DNA from: Chondrinema litorale
Lineage (GTDB): Bacteria; Bacteroidota; Bacteroidia; Cytophagales; Flammeovirgaceae
Reading direction: 5' to 3'
Length of the DNA: 64,000 nt
NCBI RefSeq assembly: GCF_026250525.1
Contig: NZ_CP111043.1
Coordinates: forward strand, 2,035,421 to 2,099,420
Below the pieces are notes generated by a model. That model ran no database searches. It worked only from the letters and a program-made list of their open reading frames with translations, and was not told the DNA's origin. Positions 28,334 through 38,600 of this stretch are shown here, one piece after another. Numbering within the stretch: position 1 is the stretch's first letter; each line of letters begins with the position of its first letter. The position numbers were made by a program, and so were the translations under genes.

Positions 28334-29134
28334 ATGTCTTCCAAAAAGAATCCAGAGAAACAGGAAAGTTCTCAGAACGACACTCAACATTCTGAAACCA
28401 ATACTCTGGAAGAACAGGATACAAGTAAGCAAATTTTAGGTGATACTTCTCTTTTTGTAGTTCCAACTCCTATTGGAAACATGGAGGATATCACTTATCG
28501 TGCTGTTAAAATTTTACAACATGTAGATGCTATTCTAGCAGAAGATACTCGAAAAACAGGAATTTTACTTAAGCATTTAGGAATCAGCAAGCCTTTACAC
28601 AGCCACCATGCTTTTAATGAGCATAAAACTGTGAATAAAGTTGTTGATATGTTGATAAGTGGGAAAGTACTAGCACTTGTATCAGATGCTGGTACGCCTG
28701 TAATTTCTGACCCCGGGTTTTTACTAATAAGAGCTTGTAACGAAAAAAATGTAAAAGTAGAATGTTTACCGGGACCAACTGCTTTTGTGCCTGCGCTTGT
28801 TAACTCAGGCCTCCCTTCAGACAGGTTTGTGTTTGAAGGATTCTTGCCTCACAAAAAAGGAAGACAAACCAGAATACTACAACTTGCAGAAGAAGAAAGG
28901 ACTATAATATTTTATGAGTCTCCTCACAGACTTGTAAAATCGTTGCTCCAATTTGCCGAATACTTTGGTGAAGATAGAAATGCTTGTGTGTCTAGAGAAC
29001 TGACAAAAATCTACGAAGAAAATATTACCGGAACTTTAAAAGAAATAGCTGATTATTATCAAAAAGAAGGAAATGCCAAAGGCGAAATTGTAATTGTAGT
29101 AGAAGGGAAGAAGCCAGAAAAAAAGAAAAAGTAA
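28334..29134 (+). CDS. rsmI: 16S rRNA (cytidine1402-2'-O)-methyltransferase
   Basis: RsmI methylates the ribose of C1402 in the ribosomal decoding centre. The tetrapyrrole-methylase fold begins at about residue 40 with LFVVPTPIGNMEDIT and contains LAEDTRKTGILLKHLGI, SDAGTPVISDPG and CLPGPTAFVPALVNSGL. The first 38 residues are a polar, Ser/Glu/Gln-rich extension not usual for the family; I see no internal start that would remove it without losing the fold. A TTG one codon upstream is possible. It probably shares a transcript with moxR. Confidence 0.93.
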   Translation: MSSKKNPEKQESSQNDTQHSETNTLEEQDTSKQILGDTSLFVVPTPIGNMEDITYRAVKILQHVDAILAEDTRKTGILLKHLGISKPLHSHHAFNEHKTVNKVVDMLISGKVLALVSDAGTPVISDPGFLLIRACNEKNVKVECLPGPTAFVPALVNSGLPSDRFVFEGFLPHKKGRQTRILQLAEEERTIIFYESPHRLVKSLLQFAEYFGEDRNACVSRELTKIYEENITGTLKEIADYYQKEGNAKGEIVIVVEGKKPEKKKK

Positions 29135-29164
29135 CTTCGCATTTTTAAAGCAAACCAGAACACA

Positions 29165-29935
29165 TTGAAAATTAGTCAGATTAAGTCACTTCTAGATTTA
29201 AAGTATTTAGAATACAACCAACCTAATTTTATAGAAAACGATCCTATTTGTATTCCTCATAGTTTTACCAAGCAGCAAGATATAGAAATTATGGGTTTTA
29301 TGGCTGCTATGCTAGCTTGGGGGCAAAGAATTACTATTATCAACAAATGCAAAGAGTTATCAACATTGATGGATAATGCACCGCACGATTTTATTATTAA
29401 TCATCAAGAGGATGACCTAAAAAAACTACTAGATTTTAAACATCGAACATTTAATACTACTGATTTACTCTATTTTATTGAGTTTTTCAAACATTATTAT
29501 TCATCAAACGAATCGCTAGAAACTGCTTTTTCTTCTCACCTAACACCTAAAGATGAAACTGTAGAAAAAGCATTAATCGGTTTTCAAAATACTTTTTTTA
29601 GCTTGCCAGATGCTCCCCAACGCACCAGAAAACACATTGCCACTCCAATGAGAAAGTCTGCCTGCAAAAGATTGAATATGTACTTAAGATGGATGGTAAG
29701 AAATGATAATGCTGGTGTAGATTTCGGTATATGGGAGCAGATTAAAACCAGCCAGTTAGTTTGTCCTTTAGATGTGCATGTCGAACGTGTTGCTAGAAAA
29801 CTAAAACTACTTACACGAAAACAAACAGACTGGCAAGCAGCTTTAGAGCTAAATAAAGCTTTAAAAAAGTTTGATAAAAATGACCCTGTTAAATATGATT
29901 TTGCACTATTCGGATTGGGCTTAGAAAAGTTCTAA
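29165..29935 (+). CDS. TIGR02757 family (DUF2400) protein
   Basis: The 256-residue protein matches the TIGR02757/DUF2400 family, whose function is unknown. The N-terminal block NFIENDPICIPHSFTKQQDIE and AWGQR follow the family pattern, and the C-terminal part has a helix-hairpin-helix-like region (SQLVCPLDVHVERVARKLKLL) reminiscent of DNA-glycosylase folds. No ATG upstream in frame, and the TTG at 29165 includes the conserved N-terminus, so TTG is taken as start. It follows rsmI by 30 bases and is probably in the same operon. Confidence 0.82.
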   Translation: MKISQIKSLLDLKYLEYNQPNFIENDPICIPHSFTKQQDIEIMGFMAAMLAWGQRITIINKCKELSTLMDNAPHDFIINHQEDDLKKLLDFKHRTFNTTDLLYFIEFFKHYYSSNESLETAFSSHLTPKDETVEKALIGFQNTFFSLPDAPQRTRKHIATPMRKSACKRLNMYLRWMVRNDNAGVDFGIWEQIKTSQLVCPLDVHVERVARKLKLLTRKQTDWQAALELNKALKKFDKNDPVKYDFALFGLGLEKF

Positions 29936-30025
29936 TATTTTTAATCAACTTCATCTTTCGAATGTGACTTCCATCATAAAAAAATGCAGGTTTATTTAAT
30001 AACTTAATATCTCATCTTAACAGAT

Positions 30026-30211
30026 ATGGTTATGAAAACACTCACTAATTCTAAAACTCTTAGAACAAATCTTGCAGAAACTGATATGCGTTTTTATAAT
30101 CAAAAACTGCCAGATTTATCTATAATCCCCTTTCATCATCAGCCTGGAATTTATAAAGTAACCGACAAAAGCAAGAGTTTAAATATTTCACAAACTGAAA
30201 AAGCATATTAG
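30026..30211 (+). CDS. Possible small orphan protein
   Basis: A 61-residue ORF with an ATG start in the 403-base gap between the TIGR02757 gene and the DoxX gene. It has no signal, no membrane segment and no recognisable domain. Codon composition does not clearly distinguish it from chance. Listed because it is the only credible content of this gap; the rest of 29936-30338 shows nothing I can identify. Confidence 0.25.
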   Translation: MVMKTLTNSKTLRTNLAETDMRFYNQKLPDLSIIPFHHQPGIYKVTDKSKSLNISQTEKAY

Positions 30212-30338
30212 AAGCCAGCATGAAATACGATAATCACATTAATGTCTTTTTATTAGACATTATGTAATGGCTGGGATAATTATTGTGGGATTATTTATTA
30301 ATTTAGACTCAATTTAAACTCAGCGATTATCTTTTATA

Positions 30339-30785
30339 ATGATTAAAAAATTTCTAATCGGTTCTGTTGAACAATCTTCATCAACTACAAATCTTGCATT
30401 ACTAATACTTAGGGTATTTACAGGGCTTTCGATGGCCTTGGCTCATGGCTTTGGAAAACTTCCACCTTCAGCAGGTTTTATAGAAGCAACTGGAAACATT
30501 GGTTTTCCTTTACCAGTGTTTTTTGCTTGGGCAGCAGCTTTATCAGAATTTGTAGGAGGTATATTAATTACACTTGGTTTACTTACCAGACCAGCTTCTT
30601 TATTAATGAGCTTAACTATGATTACAGCAGCGTTTATTACACACTCTGCAGATCCATTTGCAACTAAAGAAAAAGCACTTCTTTACTTATGTATAAGTAT
30701 AGTTTTACTTTTAACTGGATCTGGTAAATATGGTATTGATGCGGCTTTTCAAAAAAATAATAGCAAACCGATTTACTATAGCTAA
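30339..30785 (+). CDS. DoxX-family membrane protein
   Basis: A 148-residue protein with four predicted helices (about 18-35, 55-78, 82-100 and 106-123). The pattern LRVFTGLSMALAHGFGKL at the start and GGILITLGLLTRPASLLM in the middle fits the DoxX family, whose members are redox-associated or quinone-linked in archaea but mostly uncharacterised. It converges with the SpoIIE-type phosphatase gene, leaving two bases between them. Confidence 0.85.
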   Translation: MIKKFLIGSVEQSSSTTNLALLILRVFTGLSMALAHGFGKLPPSAGFIEATGNIGFPLPVFFAWAAALSEFVGGILITLGLLTRPASLLMSLTMITAAFITHSADPFATKEKALLYLCISIVLLLTGSGKYGIDAAFQKNNSKPIYYS

Positions 30786-30787
30786 AA

Positions 30788-32986
30788 TTACCTGATCTCT
30801 AAACCAATAAAGGTAATATCATCTCTTTGGGCACAACCTTCAGTATATTCCATAAACTCAGACATTAAAGCATCCTTAATGTCATAAACTGGTTTATCTG
30901 CGGCTGATGTCAATAGATTTTCTAGCTTTTTAGTACCAAATCGTTTTCTGTTTTTATCAGGGCTATCGATTAATCCATCAGTAGTTAGGAATACTTTGTC
31001 TCCAGTTTCCAATTCTATAGAATACATTTTAAATGGCTTCTGGTTTTCCTTTTGGTAACCTCCAATAGACCTTCTGTCTGGTTTTAGTTTATGCAACTTA
31101 TTATCTGATGGGATGTAGAATGCAGGACATTTTGCACCAGTATAATGCAATATAGATTTGTTACCTTCTAGAGATTCGACACAACATAACGAAACATCCA
31201 TACCATCTACATTAGTTGTAGAGCCTTGTTTTAATGCTTCGATAATCCCTTCATTTAGATATTCCAAAATCTCATTGGTATTATAAATATGCCTTTCCTT
31301 TGTAATCTGATTTAGTAATGAATGCCCAATTAACGACATAAATGCACCAGGAACACCATGACCAGTACAGTCAATTGCTGCAATAAACTTTCTATTATCT
31401 ATCTCTGCAAACCAATAGAAATCACCAGATACCATATCTTTTGGCATAAATATTACAAAATAACTAGCAAAAGCAGATTGTAAATTATCTTTATCTGGCA
31501 AAATAGCAGATTGAATTCGTTTCGCATATTTTATACTATCTGTCAGATAAATATTTTTAGATTCTAGCTCATCTTTCTGCTGCTGAATCATCATCTGGTT
31601 TTTCTCCAGTTCGCCATTTTTATGCCTAATTGCCCTTTCTTTCTCTTTGGTCTGATTATAAGCCTTTTTAAGAACAGCCTCATTTGCCTCAAGTTTTTCC
31701 GTAATTCTCTCAAGCTCCAAATTTCTTTTGTTCATTTCATCTCTGGCAGCTTGTAGCTCTTCCATGTTTCTCTTAAGCGTAACTTCTCTAACCTCCAACT
31801 CTTTGGTTTTTTCTCGTAACTCATCACTTTGCTTTTGAGACTCTTGATAGGCATCTTGTAATTTTAGCTCATTCTCTTTAAGCTTATTATTAGCGTGTTC
31901 AGTTTCTAATTGCTTGCGCTTCATTTGCTCTTGAGTAGTCTCCAACTCTTCCATATTTTGGCGCATTTCCTCCTCTTGAGACCTTAACATCTCAGCTTGC
32001 TTCTGAGATTGTGTTAAAAGTTTTTGGGTATTTTCAATATTAATAATATTGGCAATATTGTTTGCTATGGTTTCTCCAAGATCTTTAAGAAAGGTAATTT
32101 GATAATCTTCAAACTTGTGTAGAGAAGCAATTTCGATTACTCCATATGTTACTTCATTCTCAATAAGTGGAAATACTAAAATGCTCGTTGGTTGAATATT
32201 TCCTAAACCAGAAACAATCTCAAAGTAGTTTTCTGGAATCTCTCTCAGGTGTATAATATCCTTTTCAAGATATGCTTGCCCTACAATACCCTCTTTTACA
32301 CCTATCTTTTTATTGATGTATTTTTTCCTGTTTAAGGCATAACACGATTCCATGTTTAAAACAGTATTGCCATTTTCTTCTGTTGCTACGAACAATGCAC
32401 CTTGGCTAGCATTTAAGTATTTTACTATATGCTTTAGTACTGCATCACCCATTTCGGCAAGTGAACTATTGTTTACTCTTATTACTTCCGAAAACTTATT
32501 TAAACCTTCATTTACCCAGTTTCTCTTGTTTTCTTCAGAAACCATATTCACCATGCGCTCTCTAAAGTTTTCAAGCGCACTTGCCAATTCTATATCTTTG
32601 TTAGATATTTCAAGTTTCGCATCGAGTTTACCTTCATCAATTTCTTTTACAAAAGATGCTGCTTTATCTAAATCGACTACCACTCCATTGATATAGGATA
32701 TCACTTGTCCAAACTCGTTATCTTTGGAATAACTGATTTGATTTACTTTTTTACCTTGTTGGGCAGTTACTATTGCCCCTATTATTTTATCTACAGGCAA
32801 TACTATATCCTTATAGGAAAAATATGTTAAAATACCCAGTAAAATGAACAAAAGTGAAACCCACGAAATTATGAAGGCATAATCTTCATTATATGGATTG
32901 ATTAATAGTAAGGGAAGGACTGTAACTAAAATAATTAGAACACCTAACAACACAAACTTAAATCGAAGCGCTACCCTTTTCGACAT
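30788..32986 (-). CDS. GAF and SpoIIE-type (PP2C) phosphatase sensor protein
   Basis: A 732-residue membrane-bound signalling protein. Two N-terminal helices (about 8-28 and 36-55) are followed by a HAMP-like linker, a GAF domain (about 150-310), a very charged coiled coil (about 315-480) with repeated Glu/Lys/Gln heptads, and a C-terminal PP2C/SpoIIE domain (about 485-732) with the metal ligands in SGDFYWFAEID, AAIDCTGHGVPGAFMSLIG and GLIDSPDKNRKRFG. Such proteins dephosphorylate anti-sigma-factor antagonists or response regulators. No partner gene is adjacent. It is divergent from the DUF6452 gene. Confidence 0.9.
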   Translation of the reverse strand: MSKRVALRFKFVLLGVLIILVTVLPLLLINPYNEDYAFIISWVSLLFILLGILTYFSYKDIVLPVDKIIGAIVTAQQGKKVNQISYSKDNEFGQVISYINGVVVDLDKAASFVKEIDEGKLDAKLEISNKDIELASALENFRERMVNMVSEENKRNWVNEGLNKFSEVIRVNNSSLAEMGDAVLKHIVKYLNASQGALFVATEENGNTVLNMESCYALNRKKYINKKIGVKEGIVGQAYLEKDIIHLREIPENYFEIVSGLGNIQPTSILVFPLIENEVTYGVIEIASLHKFEDYQITFLKDLGETIANNIANIINIENTQKLLTQSQKQAEMLRSQEEEMRQNMEELETTQEQMKRKQLETEHANNKLKENELKLQDAYQESQKQSDELREKTKELEVREVTLKRNMEELQAARDEMNKRNLELERITEKLEANEAVLKKAYNQTKEKERAIRHKNGELEKNQMMIQQQKDELESKNIYLTDSIKYAKRIQSAILPDKDNLQSAFASYFVIFMPKDMVSGDFYWFAEIDNRKFIAAIDCTGHGVPGAFMSLIGHSLLNQITKERHIYNTNEILEYLNEGIIEALKQGSTTNVDGMDVSLCCVESLEGNKSILHYTGAKCPAFYIPSDNKLHKLKPDRRSIGGYQKENQKPFKMYSIELETGDKVFLTTDGLIDSPDKNRKRFGTKKLENLLTSAADKPVYDIKDALMSEFMEYTEGCAQRDDITFIGLEIR

Positions 32987-33129
32987 ACTTTGTAATTATT
33001 TTAAAACTTTAAGAAACACCTCCCTTAAACGATTAAAAAAATAAATATTTTGAAGCTTCTGTTAGTGACAAGCATTAATTCTTTTTATTTCTTTGCGATT
33101 GATATATACTCGCAAAGTGTGGTGAACGA

Positions 33130-33711
33130 ATGAATAATAATATGTTAAAAACTCCTCCAATTAGAAATTACCTAATACTAATTAGAAATATAATTTTGAT
33201 AGTATTTGCCGGACTACTCCTCTACTCTTGTAGTGAATGCGAGCCTATTTCTGACCCAGGCAATATTCTGGTTGTTTCATTCTACAGCAAGGATGTTTAT
33301 GAGTCGTCTGAGGAGTTAGTGTTACTGAATTTAAACTTAGGTGAAGAAGCATTCTCTACATTGATAAAAGAAGAAACAATAATACCTTATGAAACAATTG
33401 GTACTTATCAATATGGATTACCTCTCCCCATAGATGCAGAAAACTTTGCTTTTTTTGTTAATTACCCAGAAGAATTTTCTGCCTCATATACATATGATAG
33501 TGAAACAATAACTTTAGAATCAGAAATTAACAGAAATCAAGATACTATCGCAATTAGCTTTACCAAGTCTTTTGAAACTGTTAGTCCAGATTGCGGATTT
33601 GTAACCCATTATGAAAATATTATCCTCAATAGTACTTCTTTTGAAAAAGCAGAAATCAATTTTGATTATACAATAGATAATGATTCCACTAATGTTAGAG
33701 TATTTTTATAA
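33130..33711 (+). CDS. DUF6452-family lipoprotein
   Basis: The 193-residue protein has an N-terminal helix ending in a lipobox LLYSC followed by SECEPI, giving a predicted lipoprotein. Two cysteines (SEC and PDCGF) frame a beta-rich domain. It matches the Bacteroidota DUF6452 family and overlaps the next gene, a DUF6048 protein; these two families are commonly encoded together. Function is unknown; an outer-membrane accessory pair is plausible. Confidence 0.75.
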   Translation: MNNNMLKTPPIRNYLILIRNIILIVFAGLLLYSCSECEPISDPGNILVVSFYSKDVYESSEELVLLNLNLGEEAFSTLIKEETIIPYETIGTYQYGLPLPIDAENFAFFVNYPEEFSASYTYDSETITLESEINRNQDTIAISFTKSFETVSPDCGFVTHYENIILNSTSFEKAEINFDYTIDNDSTNVRVFL

Positions 33712-34426
33712 GCTTATTGTAATAGGTGTATTTTTATTTTTTGGTAATTCTATTTGTATAGCTCAACAAGAACCTAAACCAAAAAAAATAGAAGAAGGAG
33801 AGCCTCAAAAAGAGAAAAAGCCTAAAGAGAAAGAAAAGCTAAAGCTATCTAGTATTAGAGTTGGGACTGAACTTCTCCATCTAATTAATACTGCCGTAAG
33901 TAACAATGTTAAAGGTTTTGAGTTGAATGGCGACATCGGATTTAACAACAGATATTTTGCGGTAGTAGATTTTGGTAATGAAAAATACATCAGATCAAAT
34001 GAGGTAGACGAATATGAATACCAAAACAATGGAAGCTATGTAAGAGCAGGTTTTGATTATAATATGCTTTACCAAAAAACAGCAAGCGAAGCCTTAACTT
34101 TTGGTTTAAGATATGGCACAAGCAGTTTTAATCATAAATTTACTTATGTAGAGGAAGACGATTTCTGGGGCGCATCTCAACAATACACTGTTGAAGATTC
34201 AAAACTTTCTGCAAGCTGGGTAGAACTTGTTGTAGCTTTTAAGGTAGAACTTTTTAAAAATATTTATTTATCGCCTAACTTGCGCCTAAAGTTTCTTGCT
34301 GGGAAATCAGACACTCAATATGTCAATATTGCTGAAATACCAGGCTATGGTAATACAAAAAGTAATACACGTGTAAATATAAATTATACTTTGCTTTATA
34401 AATTACCTGTCAAAAAAAAGAAATAA
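33692..34426 (+). CDS. DUF6048-family outer-membrane-barrel-like protein
   Basis: A 244-residue exported protein; the signal peptide ends at IAQQ and is followed by a Lys/Glu-Pro rich linker (about 25-50) and a small beta barrel (about 52-244) of alternating amphipathic strands. I take ATG 33692, since it begins the cleanest signal peptide, but ATG 33680 is equally in frame. It overlaps the DUF6452 gene by 20 bases or more, a sign of translational coupling. Confidence 0.72.
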   Translation: MLEYFYKLIVIGVFLFFGNSICIAQQEPKPKKIEEGEPQKEKKPKEKEKLKLSSIRVGTELLHLINTAVSNNVKGFELNGDIGFNNRYFAVVDFGNEKYIRSNEVDEYEYQNNGSYVRAGFDYNMLYQKTASEALTFGLRYGTSSFNHKFTYVEEDDFWGASQQYTVEDSKLSASWVELVVAFKVELFKNIYLSPNLRLKFLAGKSDTQYVNIAEIPGYGNTKSNTRVNINYTLLYKLPVKKKK

Positions 34427-34452
34427 TCAGATATTAATAAAATTTTTCAAGA

Positions 34453-35508
34453 ATGGGTGACACAATATCACTAAAAGTAAAAGAAGTTGTAAGAGAAACC
34501 AGCGATACAGTTACAGTTCACTTTAAACAACCATTATTTAGAAAAGTAAAATATAAGCCAGGTCAGTTTCTTACTATAAACTTCGAAATTGATGGCAAAA
34601 AAGTATCAAGATCATATTCTATGAGCAGTGCTCCAAATCTTGATAATACCGTTGCAGTTACAGTAAAAAGAGTTCAAGGAGGTGTAGTCTCTAACTTTGT
34701 AAACGATAAAGTTACTCCTGGAATGAGCATCTCTATGATGCAACCTGTTGGTAAATTCACTTTAGAAGTAGATAAAAATTTACAAAGGCATATTGTGCTT
34801 TTTGGTGCAGGTAGTGGTGTAACTCCACTAATGTCTATCTTAAAATCTGTTTTGTTTTTTGAACCAAAGAGTACTGTTTCTCTTGTTTACGGTAATCGCA
34901 GAGTAGATAATATTATTTTCCAAAAGCAATTACAGGCACTTAAACAAAAATTTGGAGATAGATTTAATCTTGTTTATTGCCTTACTCAACCAGACAGAAG
35001 CTGGACTGGTTTAACTGGTAGAATAGACGAAGCAGTAACAGTTAATGTGATTAATATGCTTCCAAAGTTTGATGCAGCAGTTACAGAATATTTTCTATGT
35101 GGACCCGATGGCATGATGGAAAATATTAAATCAGGCTTAGCGAAATTGAAAGTTTCTTCAGACAAAATTCACTTTGAAAGCTTTACTTCTTCTAATGAAT
35201 CTGAAGAAGCAATTGCAAGTTTGGGTGAAACAGAAACACACGAAGTTACTATATTAATGGATGGAACCGAACACAAAATAGCTGTTCCTCCCAATAAAAG
35301 TATACTAGATACGGCACTAGACGAAGGCTTAGATATGGCATTTTCTTGCCAAAGTGGTTTATGTACTGCTTGTAGATGTAAAGTGAAATCTGGTGTAGTA
35401 AAAATGACTGGTGGCGATGGACTTACTCCAGCTGAAATTCAAGATGGATATGTTCTTATTTGTGTAGGACACCCAGGTTCTGAAGATGTAGTTGTTGAAC
35501 CAGGATAA
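34453..35508 (+). CDS. Ferredoxin-NAD(P)H reductase with 2Fe-2S domain (PaaE-like)
   Basis: A 351-residue electron-transfer protein with a FAD-binding barrel (about 1-105, RSYSMSSAPN binding FAD), an NAD(P)-binding domain (about 110-240, GAGSGVTPLMSIL) and a C-terminal plant-type ferredoxin (about 265-351). The 2Fe-2S ligands are seen as SCQSGLCTACRC with a distant Cys in LICVGHP. The order matches phenylacetyl-CoA epoxidase reductase PaaE and other ring-hydroxylating oxygenase reductases, but no oxygenase genes are near, so the partner is unknown. Confidence 0.85.
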   Translation: MGDTISLKVKEVVRETSDTVTVHFKQPLFRKVKYKPGQFLTINFEIDGKKVSRSYSMSSAPNLDNTVAVTVKRVQGGVVSNFVNDKVTPGMSISMMQPVGKFTLEVDKNLQRHIVLFGAGSGVTPLMSILKSVLFFEPKSTVSLVYGNRRVDNIIFQKQLQALKQKFGDRFNLVYCLTQPDRSWTGLTGRIDEAVTVNVINMLPKFDAAVTEYFLCGPDGMMENIKSGLAKLKVSSDKIHFESFTSSNESEEAIASLGETETHEVTILMDGTEHKIAVPPNKSILDTALDEGLDMAFSCQSGLCTACRCKVKSGVVKMTGGDGLTPAEIQDGYVLICVGHPGSEDVVVEPG

Positions 35509-35529
35509 AAAATTAGATATTTAATTATT

Positions 35530-35567
35530 AAAGCCTGTTTTCTTATAAAGAGAGCAGGCTTTTTTTA
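35530..35567 (+). terminator. Rho-independent terminator after the reductase gene
   Basis: AAAGCCTG (35530-35537) pairs with CAGGCTTT (35555-35562); the inner bases also pair with G-U wobbles, giving a long stem with a small loop and a T7 tail. Confidence 0.85.
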
Positions 35568-35653
35568 TTTATTTAAGACTCCCTTTCATATAAGTTAATC
35601 CAATTAATTGAGTTCTAATAATTACTAACATCCAATTTATCGGACATTTTTTT

Positions 35654-38600
35654 ATGAAAGACCTGATTCTCAAAGCTGTTAATGGACGGGAAAATGAGTC
35701 AAGAGCAATTATGCTGCTTTTGGGCGTAGGCTTTCTTACCGGTATTTTTATAGCAACCTTCGATGTTGGTGCCATTACATTATTCTTAAAATATTTCGAT
35801 GAGAAGAAAGACATTCCAAGAGCATTTTTTATCTCTGGTATTTTAGGAGTTACTACCACATATATTTTTGGACAGCTTCAAAAAGTAATCTCTTATAAAA
35901 CCCTTGTTAGATACACAATACTAGTATTTGCAATACTTGTATTAACCCTTAGTATTTTCATAAATACTACTGACAACAAATCCGTAGTATTTTTGGCATA
36001 TGTTATTTTTCCGCCAATTAATACGATGGTGGTACTTATCTTTTGGGGTGTTTTTAGCCGCGTATTTAAATTCAGATCTGCAAAAAGGCTAGCAAGTGGC
36101 ATAGACACAGGACAAGTTGTAGCTACAATACTTGCATTTTTTATCATCCCATTTATACAGCAATATTTAATCGAAGATACCAGACTATTCTTATATGCAA
36201 GTAGTGCTTGTATGGTATTAGCAGTTGGTGTTTATTGGAGAATACTTTCTGTTTTTCCCATCACAGAAACACCAAAAGTTAAAAAGCAAAAAACTAAAAA
36301 GAAGAAAGATCACACTTATAAAAAGTATTTCTGGTTACTATCTGGATTTGTTGTGTGCTCGGCCTTGGCAGCAGCTTTTATTGAATTTTCTTTCTTAACT
36401 GTTACTGCAGAAAAATTTGGCAATGCAGAAAACACAAAGAAACTAACCAGTTTCATTTCGTTTTTCAGCGGTACAGTAATGATCTGTTCCTTTCTCATTC
36501 AAACCTTTCTAAACGACAAAATCTTAGAGATGTATGGAATGAGAAACACACTAATTCTATTACCTGGATTATTATTAGTTTTCGGAATTATCAGCACTAT
36601 TATCGGGTGGTTATTTGGTGTTACTGCCGAGTCTGTAACATTCCTGTTTTTTTTCCTGATAATTTCAATAAGTAAATTATTTACTGATGCATTGCGAGAC
36701 TCACTTGAAGGGCCTGTATTTAAAAACTTCTTTTACCCGCTTGATCCTGAAATAAAATTTACTACCCAAGCTAAAATCGAAGGTATGGTTAAAGAATCTG
36801 CAGGTTTTCTAGCAGGTATTTTAATGATGCTTTCAGGGCTCATCTATTTTTATGATGTAATTTTTAACAACTATGTAATATTCCTGATAATTGCTTGCTG
36901 GATAACCATTATCTTCTTCTTACATAAAGAATATAAATTTATTCTCACTAATACCCTTCAAAAAAATAAGAAAGATATTCTTGATCATCACGATATCGGT
37001 TATGCACCTGTATTATTAACAACATCTCTAAGTGGAGCTAGTAAATATCAAGTTTATACTATTTTAAAAATCACCAAGCAAATTAAACCTTATTTATTAG
37101 AACTAAACTTGAATTATTTTGCCAAAGAACAAAATATAGAAGCACAAAAGGTTTACCTGGAATTCCTTTTTAAAAACTGTAGCATCAACAATAAAGATCT
37201 AATAAAGAGTATTTCTGATTTTACCAGCGATAAGCAAACCAAAGAGTTAATGAGCTTTGCATATACTTATCTTGAGCGTTTATCAAAAATCTCTACAAAT
37301 TTTCAGCAGCTTGCCTACTTAGCTAGCTCAGAAAACCATTTGGAGAGAGAAAGAGCCTCAATATTGATTTCGTATAATTATAATCAAGAAACATTCAGGC
37401 TATTAATTACTCTTTTGCGCGATTACAACCTAAATGTTAAAAGAGAAGCAATAATTACTGCCGGCAAATTAAAAATTAAAGAATTTCTTCCAATTATAAT
37501 TGAGAGTCTAGCAAACTATGAATTAGTAAATACAGGCTCTGAAGCAATTATCTCATTTGGAGAAGATGCACTACAAGCATTAGATATAGCCTTTTATAAG
37601 AATAATCAATTACAAGAAATAAGAATCTGTATAGTAGATATTCTCGGTGAAATTGGGGGCGCTAAAGCTATACAAATGTTGCTTAAAAAAATTGACTATC
37701 CAGACCATAAAGTTTTGATAGCAATATTTATGGCACTAAAAAAATGTTCGTGGCATGGTGCAGGTTTTGATGTAATATTTGTGAAGAACTCTATCAATAC
37801 TTTAGCCTCAACATTACTATGGAACCTGGTAACAATACACGAATTGCCAGAGAAAAAAGCTTTTGCTGAGATTAAAGGTGCTTTAGAATTTGAGATAAAA
37901 GAAAACAAGAAAATGATGTTTATGCTTTTGTCTTTACTTTACGATAGCAAATCTGTAAAACTAGTTCAAGAAAACCTTGAAAATGGTACAAGTGAGGGTA
38001 TTGGCTTTGCTATGGAATTGCTTGACATTTTTCTAGAAGACGAGCTAAAACCGTTAATTCCTCCATTGTTAGACGACAGCCCTGTAATGGAAAAATACAA
38101 AAAGCTAGAAGTATTTTTCCCTCGCCCTAAGATGACGGAATATGAATTAATGTTAGAAATAATAAATAAAGACTATAACTGGACTAATCGATGGACTAAG
38201 GTATGTGCATTAAAAGTAATTGAGCAGTATGAAGATTTAGTTATCTCAAATGAAATATCTGCCAATATGTTCAACCCTGACCCTATGATAAGCGAGCTAA
38301 CGGCGTCTATCGTTTATAAAACAGATAAAACCTATTATAATAATATTGTTAAGAGGAGTAATAATACCACAATTCAAGAAAAGCCAAGTAACGAATCTTC
38401 TAGCTATCATTCTTTAGTAAATATTTTTAAAGCATTAAAAAAGATAAAAGAATTTAAAAACTTCCCTGATTACATTTTATCTGAAATAGCAGAAATTACT
38501 AAAGTGGAATATTACTCTGCTAATGAAATGATTTGGAATTCGGATATTCATGATAGCTCTTTTCTTTTGTATCTGATTAAAGGAGAAATTTGTGTAGAAA

